From the NCBI RefSeq assembly GCF_011745365.1, contig NW_024468915.1, forward strand, positions 474,653-538,652: a DNA stretch of 64,000 nt. Direction: 5' to 3'. Position numbers and translations under genes: made by a program. The notes beneath the pieces are model-generated. The model ran no database searches and was not told the DNA's origin. It worked only from the letters and a program-made list of their open reading frames with translations. This DNA comes from Cryphonectria parasitica EP155 (lineage: Eukaryota; Ascomycota; Sordariomycetes; Diaporthales; Cryphonectriaceae). Position 1 is the stretch's first letter. Every line of letters begins with the position of its first letter. Of this stretch, positions 44,821-57,175 are shown piece after piece.

Positions 44821-46013
44821 TCAGGAGAACTGAATCCGGGTGGGAAAGAAAAAAGAAAACCCAAATAGTTAGCACGATAAGCATTCAACGGACGCTCCAA
44901 GTTCGGTTAGATGACATACCTTCCAGCGGTTACCGCAATTCAGACACTCGCAGAACGTGGTCATGGGCTCATCAGCGCTGCGGGTCTGGGCCTGCGTGTA
45001 GCTGACCTTCTTCTGGCCGCACTTGCCGCACGTGAGGGCATCGCTGATACTCTTCTCGGGCTGGGCCACCTGCGCATTGTTAAGATTCTCCTTCTCCAAG
45101 GCCTTGTCGCGCTCCTTGTGCTCCTGGCTCTTGAGCTCGTCCTGGGTCATCTTGATGAAGTCGGTAGCGGCAATCTCGCCCAGCCGCACCTTGCGGCGCA
45201 GCTCCGTATTGCTCTTGACCTTGAGGTTCTGGAACAGAGACCTCATCTTGGCCCGGTACTCGGCGTTCTCGCCGCCAAAGTGCTTGAAGGCGGCGGCCTC
45301 GACTTCGACCGCCTTGGCCAACACCGTCTCGACAGAGTCAGGATTCTGATAGCAGATGCCATTGTACATGACGATGATGCAGTTGTTGCGGACAAGGGAA
45401 TCGGTCACGTCGGTCTTGGGGTTGTCGACCCTGTGGTTGCGCTTCTCGGCATCACCCTGGTATGGTTTGCTCGCAGAGGGAGTGGGAGGAGGAGCGGGCG
45501 AGGCGGTAGTAGACGGGGTGCTGGTGCGAGTAGGAACCGAGGGTATGCCCTTGTGCTTCTTGCTCTGAACGGCCTGCTTCCACTTGTCGACAACCCGCTT
45601 GGCGGCGCCCCGGATCTCCTCGGCCACGCTCGGATCATGGCGGAGCTTCCCGATGTGCTGACCTGCCTTGGTAGACTGTTGTCGTCAAGAGAGACGCACA
45701 GAGAGAGAAAGTCAGCAGCTGCATCCAAGTACAGTGCAGGGATTCGGGGTGGGCAATGCGAGGTGAGGGCGATGTGAGGGCCTGGAAGAAAATGGGATGC
45801 GCCGCGATTTTGAGGGGGATTGGTTGGCGATCCTCTCTGGGGATTCGCTCTCGAGGTTCATAAGTAGCCCAGGCTTACCCGGAGGACATCCTCGCTAGGG
45901 GAATCTGCCTTCTCGAGGCCCTTAAGGATCGCGACGATGGTGGAGGGAGGCTCTTTCTTCTGGAGGGCTAGCTTCAGATTGTCGATCTGATCCTTGAGCT
46001 TCTTCTGATCCAT
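44821..46013 (-). CDS. DST1: Transcription elongation factor TFIIS
   Basis: Three exons (46013-45879, 45675-44920, 44829-44821) total 900 bases, 299 residues, the usual length. The last coding exon is only nine bases and supplies FS and the stop after NRWK, giving the canonical TFIIS end NRWKFS. Domain I (LW-type, residues 1-80) includes MDQKKLKDQIDNLKLALQKK and ends GAAKRVVDKWKQAV. A Ser/Thr/Pro linker is followed by domain II (YNGICYQNPDSVETVLAKAV, FQNLKVKSNTELRRKVRLGE, IAATDFIKMTQDELKS). The zinc ribbon CGKCGQ...CLNCG at the C-terminus carries the invariant RSADEPMTTF loop whose Asp-Glu pair stimulates transcript cleavage by stalled RNA polymerase II. The protein is nuclear. Confidence 0.97.
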
Positions 46014-47818
46014 CTTGACGGCTTCTCGAGAGTGACGTGGTGGTATTGGGATTATGGATGCGACAGCTGCGCGGCGCAAGAGATAGCTGAAGCGGGGTGT
46101 GGTGACGAATTGGGGACCGCTCGGCGCAGATCGAGATGGGCCTCAAGGAGGGGACAGTTGCGGGGTGAGCTGGTTCGCGAGTGGAGCCGGCGAAACGCAA
46201 AGGAACGTCTCTAGAGGAGACTGTCGACGCTACTGTGCGATGTAGAGACGTCGAGAGGAGGGCGTCGAGGCGTGGTGGTAGGGTGAATTGGTGAGGAGGG
46301 GGAGGGAACAAACAGATCTGGAGAAAGTTGGATGGCTTGGCTCTAGAAGCCCGATCAGATATGATGCGGATCTATAAGAAAGGGAGACAGGGATGTATCG
46401 CAGCTGGCACGTGCGTTGGACAAGGAACATACATGGACAGGGAACGATGCACCCCAGAAAGAGTGCTAGCGCGCCTTGCCCACCTATTGTAGATCTCTCC
46501 TTAGGGTATCAGTACATTGCAGAAAGAAGAAACAACAAAAATCAGGCCAAAACTATTGTTTCTATTTGTCTTCTTTTTTTCTTTCCCAATTCTGTTCTTT
46601 CGTTCTTAGAATAAAATTTTCCCCCTCTTTCCTTCTCCTTCTCACTTTCTCTACTTACCTTTCCTGCTATTTCTTGCCTCGATTGACCATGAATAGGGTT
46701 TTACACGTAGCAAACATGCAGAGGCCATCATTTTCAATTTTGAACAAGCTTACTCAATTCATTTTGCATACAGACGCAACACAAACTCGAGTGTGATGTC
46801 ATTCTGATGAATGGTGTAGTTTATGTTGAGATATACCATCGCACCAGCAAACTGCTGTCCTCTCCGACATCAAAGCAGAAGTTCAACCTCCTACTGATTC
46901 GAAGAGGATCCACAAACAGAGAGACTCATTCCATTTTATAGGAAACACTCAAATAACCCGTTCTGGGGAGAACGAATTACCTCATACATATTCCCTACTC
47001 GAAGATATGCACGACATGACCTGCACATGGATGGCATTAAAATACTTGGTAGGGGAGCTAAGATCCTTGAGAGATCGGGCCACCTTGAGGCTCGGACGCT
47101 GCTAGGAGACATGCAACCCAGTAGCGAAAGTCTTTCTAGAAGAGCAGCTCAACCCGTCAGCCTACCCTCAACACGGCACCGAGACTAAACCCGCCCAGAA
47201 ACAGAACTCCAGGAGGTGTCCAAAAGTAGGTGACTGGCCACGGAGTAGAGAGGCGCATGAGGATGTCGTCATTACCAGCTCGGGACTCAAAATGGTTTGC
47301 GAGATGCGGATGCCACATCCTATGGGCACACTGATGGGCTCAAGGTAGACTGCCATACTATTGTGTAGTGACAGGTACCAATTGCTATGGTGTTGATGTG
47401 GTTCAAAGCTGCAAGGCCTAAAGTTTCATTAGTGGGTCAGGCGTAGGACCCTGACAAACCTTCCAATCAGGATAGGCCAATTCCAGACCTGGCGTGTTCT
47501 GGAAATAGGGGCAGCCACTGTACTAGTAGCTGCATACCGTGGTAGTACTGGCAGCTGACGCCTAACCACCCCTGTGGCCCCTGGACCTGCCGCCAAGCCG
47601 CATACAGCCGCATTTCGCTACTGCTGCCAGGGACTGTTGTACTGCTAAACTTCGTATCCTGTCTTCACTTACGACGACCATGATCCACACCTCCCTCACT
47701 ATGGCACAGGTATAAGAACTACACCTAGATCTCTCAGGACCTTCACGATCGCCACGATCGCCAGCCATGACCTGAGTTATCTGTGCTTGTGTCTTCCCAA
47801 ATCCGCCGCCACTCCGCC
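46014..47818. other. Intergenic region between TFIIS and GUP1
   Basis: Divergent arrangement, so both promoters lie here. About 1.8 kb with pyrimidine-rich tracts (46560-46680) and no recognisable gene. Confidence 0.5.
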
Positions 47819-49966
47819 ATGAGCCCACTCTCCTTTCTCCGGAGTGTCTACACTCTCGACACCCTCGACACCCGGTTCACCACGTCCTCCACCTCCTCGT
47901 ATCGGACCGTCATAGACTCACGCGGCGACTCAGGAGCGAGGGGTGCACAAAAGGAGAAGGTTTCCAGCAGGGCGTCTCCAGCAAGATGGAAAACGCCAGA
48001 GTTCTACCTCTATTACCTCGTCTTCGCCATTTGCGTGCCCTTGATGATCTGGATTCCATATACCGTGTCAAGACGTATGCGATCCCACCTCAGCTTGGAC
48101 TTTCTTTTTTCTTCGGGACCGCTAACAGGCTGGCGAAAGCTTCCGACCCGAGATACCATAAATATGAACCTTGGCTGACTCAGGGATGGATACTTGGCCG
48201 GAAGATTGTAAGCTGCTGTTCTTCTTTACACCCTCGAGGCTAGGGCTGACAGTCTGTCACATCAGGACAATACCGATGCGCAGTATTATAACTTTCGAAA
48301 GAACATCCCGTACATGACGCTCCTCCTCATTTTCCATCCTCTCTGCAGAAAAGCATGGAACAAGTTCTACCGCCCCCTGCCTCCGGGCAAGACGCCGCTC
48401 GACACAGCAGAAGCCAGGCTCGAGCAGCGCGCTTCCTTCGACTACGCCTTTGCTTTGGTCTTCCTGGCCGCTCTCCATGGATTCTCCATGTTCAAGGTGC
48501 TGGCGATTCTATATCTCAATTATAACATGGCGACGAACCTACCGAGGAGCTGGGTCCCCACCGCGACGTGGGTGTTCAATATTGGTGTATTGTTCGCCAA
48601 CGAGTTGTGCGACGGCTACAGCTATAGAGACGCTGCGGCCCTGCTGTCGGGCACCTCGCCATATCTAGTGAGGACATCGCCCGTGGAGGGCACGCTGATG
48701 GCCTGGGGCGCCTGGATGGACAGCTGGGGCGGCATCATGTCGCGGTGGGAGATCTTGTTCAACATCACGGTTCTCCGGCTGATCAGCTTCAATATGGATT
48801 ACTATTGGAGTCTGAATTACCGGAGCGCAAGCCCCATCGAGGTACGTGCCCTCCCAAACAACGCCTTTTCGGCGGCTGCCGAGAATACTGAGACACAAAA
48901 AACTGACAAGCCTAAGAAGAAACAACTCGACCCCACGGCCCTCTCGGAGCGTGACCGGGTCAACATACCGGCGGCTGCTCGCGATTTCACGTTTCGAAAC
49001 TACCTCGCCTACGCCGTATACGCACCGCTCTACCTTACAGGGCCCATTCTCACCTTCAACGACTACATCTCTCAGCTGCGGTTCCGGCCGCTCAGTATCG
49101 AAACACCACGCACGGCACGGTATGCTGTGCGCTTCCTCCTCTGTCTGCTCTGCATGGAAGCTCTACTGCACACCGTCTACGTCGGGGCCATCACCAAGGC
49201 CGGCCCAGACTGGGCGTCGTACACCCCTGCGCAGCTGAGCCTGCTTAGCTATCACAACCTCATCATCATCTGGCTGAAGCTGCTCATCCCGTGGCGGCTC
49301 TTCCGGCTGTGGTCGCTCCTGGACGGGATCGACCCGCCCGAGAACATGGTGCGCTGCGTGAGCGACAACTTCAGTGTCCTGTCCTTCTGGCGAGGGTGGC
49401 ACCGCAGTTACAACAAGTGGCTGGTGCGATACCTCTGGATCCCGCTGGGCGGCGCCGACTTCCGAACGGCCGCCTCGGCTGTGAAGTCCGCGATCAAGTA
49501 TCTCATGATCTTCACATTTGTCGCACTATGGCACGATATCAAGCTCAGGCTGCTGCTGTGGGCGTGGCTGATCGTGCTGTTCATCCTCCCCGAGGTCCTC
49601 GCGAACCTGGCGTTCCCCAGGCGGAATTTTGAGGGGAGGGAGACGCAGTACCGGATGCTATGCTGTGTGGGCGCCGTGGGGAACATCCTCATGCTGATGG
49701 CTGGTAACCTTGTGGGCTTCGCGTTTGGGCTCGATGGGTTACAAAGCATTGTGAGGGGGATCTTCCAAGACTTTTCCGGTATGCAAACCTATCCAATCCC
49801 ACCACTCCTTGCCCTGCTCCTACATGGGTCGTATGTATGGTCGGCTAACTCGCCTCTAGGTGTCATGTTCTTCATCACGGCATGTGCAACGCTTTTTGTA
49901 GGTGTTCAGGTCATGTTTGAGATTAGAGAATCGGAGCGGAGGAAGGGTGTGAACCTGAAATGTTGA
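47819..49966 (+). CDS. GUP1: MBOAT-family O-acyltransferase GUP1 (GPI-anchor remodelling)
   Basis: Five exons (47819-48074, 48140-48207, 48266-48841, 48917-49778, 49860-49966) total 1869 bases, 622 residues. Frame holds with an AAG acceptor at 48139, giving SRPSDPRYHKYEPWL. Gup1 adds C26 fatty acid to GPI anchors in the endoplasmic reticulum and was first linked to glycerol uptake in yeast. Seen: an N-terminal cytosolic tail, a first hydrophobic segment (FYLYYLVFAICVPLMIWIPY), the conserved QLDPTALSERDRVNIP, the MBOAT core SFWRGWHRSYNKWLVRYLW with IPLGG, and FVALWHDIKLRLLLWAW carrying the catalytic His. Introns 3 (48842-48916, 75 bases) and 4 (49779-49859, 81 bases) contain no in-frame stop and are multiples of three, so unspliced transcripts would still encode a full protein. 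Confidence 0.95.
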
Positions 49967-50428
49967 AGACGGCACCCATCTATAGGCAGCAGTCACCGGC
50001 GATATGATATGGTTATTTTAAAAGAAAAAATAAGAAGAGGGGAAAAAAAACAAAAAGCTAACTTGGTCGTACGTCTTTGTGATTATCGTTCTACATATCG
50101 AGAGAACCCTATTCGCCATACCATGCTATGCCATGCCTGATGCAAACTTTCATGATGATATAGCCGTTGTGACATGAACCCGGGGTATATAATCAAGAAC
50201 GGGTTTGAGAGAAAGGGAACAGATGCGCAAGAATTAAGACACGCGCGAGCCACTCCAAGATCGGCCCAAGATACCACATACTACATCATGCATCCATCAT
50301 CCACTCTTTCCGTGCTCTCTCCATCTTCCCAGAGATGAAAATTATAAAATAAAAGAAATAAAAGAAATTCCTCTCGTCTTCCTCTAACTTTCTCTCTCCC
50401 TCTCTCCCTCCCTCATTCTTTTATTTTA
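49967..50428. other. Convergent 3' intergenic region
   Basis: Between the stop codons of GUP1 (+) and the FAR-17a/AIG1-like gene (-). A-rich then pyrimidine-rich; nothing coding. Confidence 0.5.
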
Positions 50429-51765
50429 TCATAAATGATGCGGGCTCACACCGCTCACAGGGCTCTCGCTCTTCTGAGACACCTGTACCCTGGCCATCTC
50501 CACATCCGTATCACCATCCGCCTGCACAACCCTTCCCGTGCCGTCGTGACCGCGGCTGCCGAGGGGCTCACCAGCGAAGCGACCGTCCATACCAGCTTTA
50601 TGCTCGGTAAGCCACAGCCTGAGGTGAATCAGGCCCTTGACGATGGCGAAGAGGACGACAGCGCCGACGGCGATGCAGATGATGTAGACGGCAGTGCGGG
50701 CGCTGCCCTGTGTCTGGATGTCGAGGAAGCTGTAGGTGTAGAAGTGCTTGGTGTAGTAGGTGACGTAGGCGAGGGAGAGGTACAGGGCGAGGACGAAGAC
50801 GAGCCACCAGGCGTGGATCCAGGGCGGGGCCGGGGTGCGCGGCACGACGATCTCGAACAGGGCAAAGACGGAGTTGAGGGCGTGCTGGCTCAGGTTGCTG
50901 AAGGCGTCGAACTCGCGGGGGAACCAGTAGCCCGGGTAGATGATGGCCCAGTAGACGGCGGTGACGATGAACGGGTAGACGGTGATGGTGGTGTAGTAGA
51001 AGGCGTGGAGGGCCTGCAGGGGGCGGGGGAAACGGTCGAGGAGGGGACGTCCCGTGCGCGCGTAGGTGAGGGTGTGCACGGCGGCCGTGAGGTTGTAGAA
51101 GGCGAGACCCCAGTAGGTCAGGACGGTGAAGTAGGAGAACTCGTCGCCTGACACGGCGCACCCGCCCCAGGTGGCCTTGTGGGTGCAGTACCAGCCGACC
51201 TGGATGAGGTTGACGAGGATACCGTAGAAGCCCTGTGTGTTGTGCGTGAGAACAGAGTCAGCCCAATTCTGCCCCTCCTTAAGGCGCGTCGCGACGACGT
51301 CTCTTGACGACTCCTATCTGTCCATCATTATGCTCATGTGCCATCCATTGCCCCTGCTTCCCTGCCTCCCCGAGGCCATGCGCGGCTGGAGCGTGGAATG
51401 GAGAAGTAAGACTCCAAAGCGTTCGTGGCAAGCGGCCTGGAACGAAGTGCGGGATGGGTACTGTTTTCTTTTCTTTTTTCTTTTTTTCTGTCTTTGCCCA
51501 CGGGCCACTTGTCGTTGGTGATGATCGACGTGATCCTCGTCGGGTCTGGTCTGGCCGGGCAAGACAACTCCATTCCTCCATCTGGGCAGAGACGCGGCAA
51601 GACATAGAAAAGAGACAAGGAATAGATGTAGTTCAAACTTACGAGAGTGGCGCGTATTGCGCACAGAGCATAAGGCGGCAGAAGCCAAGATGTCTCATAA
51701 CGATGCGAAGGATCCCAAAGGTCCTTGCCGAACTTGAGGGGATTTTCTAATCGAAACTGCACCAT
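50429..51765 (-). CDS. FAR-17a/AIG1-like multi-pass membrane protein
   Basis: Two exons (51765-51643, 51232-50429) give 308 residues; the intron between them is unusually long for this window (410 bases). Exon 1 encodes MVQFRLENPLKFGKDLWDPS and YETSWLLPPYALCAIRATL. Exon 2 continues GFYGILVNLIQVGWYCTHKA, then FSYFTVLTYWGLAFYNLTAA, LHAFYYTTITVYPFIVTAVY, a conserved His-containing region (NLSQHALNSVFALFEIVVPR) and later helices before a Gly/Asp-rich cytosolic tail. The pattern of six or so helices and the N/S/H-type residues fit the family of androgen-induced AIG1/ADTRP proteins. Animal members hydrolyse fatty-acid esters of hydroxy fatty acids using a Thr/His pair; a similar role here is inference. 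Confidence 0.87.
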
Positions 51766-53296
51766 CTTGAAACTTGCTTTTCCTTCTTCTGTTCTTGATC
51801 CTTCCTTTACTTGCTTTCTTTTTCTTTTTCTTCAAACACACCCCCTCAGACGCGCCGTTGGTGATTTAGGTGTGTCGTCGACCCTCCAAAAAATTCGTCC
51901 GCCCGTCGGACGCGGAGAGAGTGAGGCCAAAAGGCGGGCGCGGGAGTGGGGGGGGGGGGGCGAAAGGTTTGCGTCAACTGGGTGTTCTCAATTTCGTCCC
52001 AGATGCAGGTAGCCAAATGAGCGACTAGAAAAAAAAAATGTTGGATTAAAGAGAGAATTCTGGGGAAAGGTGCTTGAAGGGAAGGACGACGATCGAGATA
52101 AGTTGCCGTTCTACCCCTTGATGAGATGGACGATAAACTTTGGTAAATGATCCAAGGGTCCCTCTCACGAAGACTTGAGACGAAAATGCCAAGCCCCTGA
52201 GACGGTGCCTGGTTACGGCTGAGGGTGGGTGGGTGGAGGTGTTTTTGTGTGCAGAGCCGCTGCACGTAGGAGAGAGATAAAGAGAGCAAAGTGAGAAAAG
52301 AGAGAGAATGACGGCGTAAAGCCGAAGCAGGGGGACGAGTCAAGGCAGGAAAAGCGAAGGGGAAAACTGGGAAGAGAGGCAGAAAGAGGAAAAATTATGG
52401 ATTTGGGTGACATGCAATATGCAGAGCGCTGGAGAAGAGTCGCAACATAAGAACAAGAACCCATGGGCATAATGACCAACGGAGATGGAGAATACGAAAA
52501 CATGGCCTATTTTTCTTCTTCGGCGTTTTTCTTCTCTTTCCATCCCCTCTTAATTGAGTTTTCTTCTTCTTCAGCCTGTCGTGACCTAAACACCAAAGTT
52601 ATCGCCCACTTTCCGAGACCTTGACTGATGAGGATAATGGCATCCACCTGGCGTCTGCTACATCCTAGTGTAAATGTAGTGTAGCGCACTAGATATCTAC
52701 ATGGATGCCACGCATTCGAGTGGTCGCGTGTGCGTGGCTACCAGAGCGGCAAGATCATCGAACCACGAGGGCAGCCAGACCAGATCAGGTCAGGCTCAGT
52801 TCCAACAGGACGGGACACGGGCCCTAAGAATGGGCCATTAAAAAGAAAATGAGGCAAGAGAAGTAAGAGGAACAAAGAAACAAGAGGGGAGAAGGGAAAA
52901 GGGACGGGACAGGGATCAAGACACGCGGCATGCCTTATCCGCCGATGTGCAGCATCTGCAGCAGCGGAACCACGCAACCAACGTAGGTCGGAGGGTGGGA
53001 CAGGGCCACCAAGAAGCCTAAAGGGGCCCACACAAAACGGACAAGGCCGTCTTGACTATGCCGTGCCCTGCGCCTGCCATGTTCATGGCCCATGACCCAT
53101 GCCCAACTCTTTGGAGAAGGTGCCAGTGGGAACAGACGAGCTCCTCTCCGCTCGGGGGTTTTTCTTTCTCCCCCCCTTCCTTCTGCCACGCGACGATGAG
53201 CCTGGGGCTAGCACCAAAACGAACAAGGCGTACAGAAGGGAACTGCAGGTCAGCAACAGGGCGGGGGCAGATGCACACACACAAACACACAGACAT

Positions 53297-53328
53297 CCAC
53301 CACCACCACCATCACCAACACCATCATC
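53297..53328. repeat. CAC/CAT trinucleotide repeat
   Basis: Tandem CAC units with CAT and CAA variants in the large gene-free region. Confidence 0.7.
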
Positions 53329-54628
53329 GCCTATCTTCCACTATGTATGTCATATACAGTATGTCGGCTTACACCCAGGTCCACACACCCACGCCTCTCT
53401 CTTGTGCCCCGCCCCATTCGCGTGGCACGAGCAGGGAGGGGGCGTCCCTTGACTGCAACCTCACCACGCCTTTCTTACTGGCGATCGAGGAAGGGCAGGT
53501 CGTGCGTACTTAAACATGGTGCAGATGAGGTCGAGAATGGCGCGACATGTTGGTGGTCATCAATGACCCCGCCAAAACGAGTCCACTCACCCCTCTTGCG
53601 ACTTGCGACTTGCGGTGCAAAGCCGTCAGAGGGTCTTACGGGTCTGCCTTTCTTCTGGGCACTGTTCTGCTGCTGTCCTTGGCACTCGAGAACGAGAACA
53701 GCGTCGGTGGGAGTTAGTGCCGACCCCGTCCATGCGAGGGATTTGCGTATACATGGCGTATATCATACATGACACATATGTACGTGATGAGGAAATGATG
53801 AAGCGGCTGCTTACATATATGCCATGATAGTGTTGTTGTATCTCGGCTAGTAAGCAATCATCGGTACCGGAGCCGTGCTTTGCATCTCGTCAGGACGGCA
53901 GTCTGCTGGTCTGGACTAGCTAAGGCTGGGTGGGCAATGGCGGCACGGCTAGGGCGCACGAGAAGTCAACCCTCCTGACTTAGACAGGATGCCAGCCACT
54001 CCAAGCCTTGCCCAAGGGACGTGGGACGTCCAGTGTTGATGGCGGTCCTTGGCAGAAAGAGGAAGGCCAGTGCACATAGCCTGGGACCTGGCTGCACGCC
54101 CCGTTCTCCTCTGGCCATTCTCGGCTTCATCCTCTTTCCTGTCCTGCCAACAAGAGGTGAATATGTATTGCATTCAATCATTTGTTCATCTGCCTCTTTT
54201 TTCTAGGAGATATACAAGAAAACTGTGCGGGTCGTGTGTCTCGGAGGATTGACCAAGACATGCTCTATCTATGTCTCTCTACTGCATTGGCGGCAGCTCG
54301 GTGAGAGGGGTATAGAGAAAGAGAGAGCGCTGTCAAGGTCCTGCAGGCAGCGAGGCCTATAGGAAGATGGGATGGAGGGGTAAGAATGAGTATGATCCCT
54401 TTCGTAAGAGGACCCGCACACGATCAGAGACCATTACGAATTTTGGGTTGCCACCTTCATGCAGTCAGCCTTCAGGAGAGTTAGAGGCGCTGGGTGACTG
54501 AGCCTCCCCTTCCCCGTCCATTCCTCTCGAGGGATCTTGGCGAACTTTGCCAGGCGAGCCCTTTGGGCGATGCGAAGCACACGAGAGATCTGACTTGAAC
54601 TGAACTGCACCCTTTTACCTGACGAGGC

Positions 54629-54657
54629 TGTGTGTGTGAGTGTGTGTGTGTGTGTGG
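54629..54657. repeat. TG dinucleotide microsatellite
   Basis: About 13 TG units with one GA interruption in the gene-free region. Confidence 0.8.
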
Positions 54658-54935
54658 CTTAATGATGACCGCCCAATATTGTTCAGCACTGCACGAGCCC
54701 GAATCATCTATTGACATGCTTACATACATACTTAGTACAGCAATTACATACCCCGGCCCAGCGTTCCCGCTTGGTGTGAACCGGCCTCGAGGAAGGGAGA
54801 GAAAAGAGAGGGAGAGAAGGAGGGGAAAACACAACCGCTATTGTCGTCGCCGGGCAGGGTGGCGCCGTCTAGCCTCGGCCGAATCGCACCTTTTCCGTCA
54901 AGCGCTGGTGTGCGTGCGTGGCCCACCTGGTTCAG

Positions 54936-54955
54936 TCATCATCATCATCATCATC
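54936..54955. repeat. ATC trinucleotide microsatellite
   Basis: Six or so tandem ATC units in the gene-free region. Confidence 0.8.
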
Positions 54956-57149
54956 CGAGGAGGACGACCGGACCTGAGATGGATGGGATGGAATGCGATG
55001 GATCATGCGATGGGCCAACCAGTGCGCAAGTCCGAGGCTGGCTGAGATCAGTACTCCCTCCAACCAATATTTTAGGGTGGACCAATTTGAAGAGCACGTT
55101 ATGCAGAACAGGCAGACCAGACAGACAGCAATTCTCCACGCCGATATCCGGGCCTTGATGGAGCTCCGGAGCTCATGTCTCGGTCCCGTCGAAAAGGGCC
55201 CAGGCCAGAGCAAGGGGGATGTTCATTATGATGCGCAACATCACAGCAGAGAGAGAAAAAATTACTACATATATAGTACTACGGCCCCAGTTCCTGGGCA
55301 AGGGTCTTGGGATACGCTCGAGACCCGCCAATGCTTGTCTGGGTCTCTTGATTTTCTATTTTCTTCTTTTTCTATAAGCTCAACCTGCCGAGGTCGAATC
55401 GAAAAAGGGTCCTACTCTTTGAGGCGCTGCGAGGATGAACCCGGGTTGACTACCCAAGAGGCCTCTGGGTGGAAGGGTTGAATCTGTTTTTTTCCTTCGC
55501 TTTTCTTCTTCTTCCTCACAACGAGGCGTCGCACTTATCAGCCCGACAAGCTTAGCTGGTCTCATGAGTAAGCTGGCTTGGAACCGTCGCTCTTTCACCC
55601 TTTAAACCCCTCCCAACACGAGGAGGGTGAAACCTGTATCTAATCTGCATGATATCAACGTCGTAATGTTGAAGGTTTTTTCCACCAAAAAGCGTTTTGT
55701 GCTTTTCTTCTTCCCCCTTCCCCTCCAGTTTCTGCCAGCGCCCCCTCCCCCCTTGCCCTGAGGGCCTGGATGAAAGGATCGACAGGCCCGCGAGATCTCC
55801 ACTTAGGGATCCAACGGGTCCCCTTTTGCTCCCCTGGTTCCAGCCTCAATCCCATGTCCTACCGGGCGGAGATTCTGTGGGGGAAAAAAGTCACAGGGAA
55901 TTCCAAGTACGGAAGACCTTTAGCGAGATCGATGGATTCGAACGCTTACTACTGCTATGTATTATAGTACTACGGTACAATTTTTGAGGTGGTTAGGGGG
56001 GGGGGAGGGAGAAGGTAGAAGTGGGTTTTTAGAATGAAGAGTGTGCAGGCGAGTTGTCGTGCATCTCAGATTTGGTTATTTTTCCTTATTCATTCATTCA
56101 TTTCTTCCAAGTTCCTCGGGTCGTCGTCAAGAAATCAAATTCTGGCCTGTTTCCTGGCCCAGCGTTTACGCAATCCTGCTGTGGCTGCTGCCCTTTTAGA
56201 GGAGCTACCTTTGGAGCTGCCCTTCTTGGGTACACGTGGGAAAGGGGGGGGGGGGAGCCCGAAGGGGAAGCGCCTTTTGAGAAACTTGTCCTCTTCTAGG
56301 TCCCTGGGGTAATTACTGTCAGAACCATCTCAACGGCTTGGATGAGATTTTTACCTTGAACGGTAGCCAAGACCCAGGCCGCGGCCGCCCTGTGCAACCC
56401 AGCTCTGTGCAGTGTGTTTGCAGACAGAGAGCAAACGTGTGTGTGGTGGAGTATGTGCTGCATTGCCAAAAGACGGGGCAGTGTAGAGCAAGTGGGCAGG
56501 ATCAGGGCACGAGGATTATGGAATCTAAGTCTCCCTGGCCTCTTGTCTCCTTGTACTTTTTAGGTAGGGATTGACACGGCAGTCACCCAAAGATGTGTTT
56601 CTCTGGTTCCAGCGCTAGAACACTCTAGACATGGCAGAGGCCTAGGCCAGGCACCGGGCGAGTTATCAGACAGTTCACCCTGCAGAGACTGCGAAAGAAG
56701 GCGGAAAAGGAAAAAAGAAAAAGAGAAGGAAAAAAGAGAGAGAGAAAATAGAGGCTATAGTAGCAGAATGTAACCGAGAAAGCACACAGACACCAAACCC
56801 ATGCACGCCCTTCAACTTCAGCCCTCCACATCCTTGATTCGATCTGGCTCGGGCTCCATACTCTATCACTCACCACAATGGTTACACTACATCGTAATTT
56901 GATACACAGGCTGGCAGGCAGTCTGTCTTTTTACTGAATTACCAAGCCAACTCGCACTCCATAGAGTGTAGGATCTTGTATGCGCACATTTACTTGAATC
57001 TTGCTCGTATCATATCGGTGAAAAAGGGGGAAAGGAAGGAAAAAAGAGAGGGAGGAAGAGAGAAATGGCGAGGCACACAGAAAACGGCGTTGCGTCCGTG
57101 TGCAGCTTGCATCCGGGCTATTGAATTATCTGCATCTGCAGGATAAGAC

Positions 57150-57175
57150 CATCCATCCACCCATCCATCCACCCA
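57150..57175. repeat. CATC/CACC tetranucleotide repeat
   Basis: Tandem ATCC and ACCC units within the upstream flank of the coiled-coil gene. Confidence 0.7.

Noticed and set aside
44911..45777. 288-codon plus-strand frame opposite TFIIS
   Set aside because: Leu/Ala-rich mirror of the TFIIS gene, which is certain.
50435..51151. 238-codon plus-strand frame opposite the FAR-17a/AIG1-like gene
   Set aside because: Gly/Glu/Asp/Val-rich mirror frame of a membrane protein gene.
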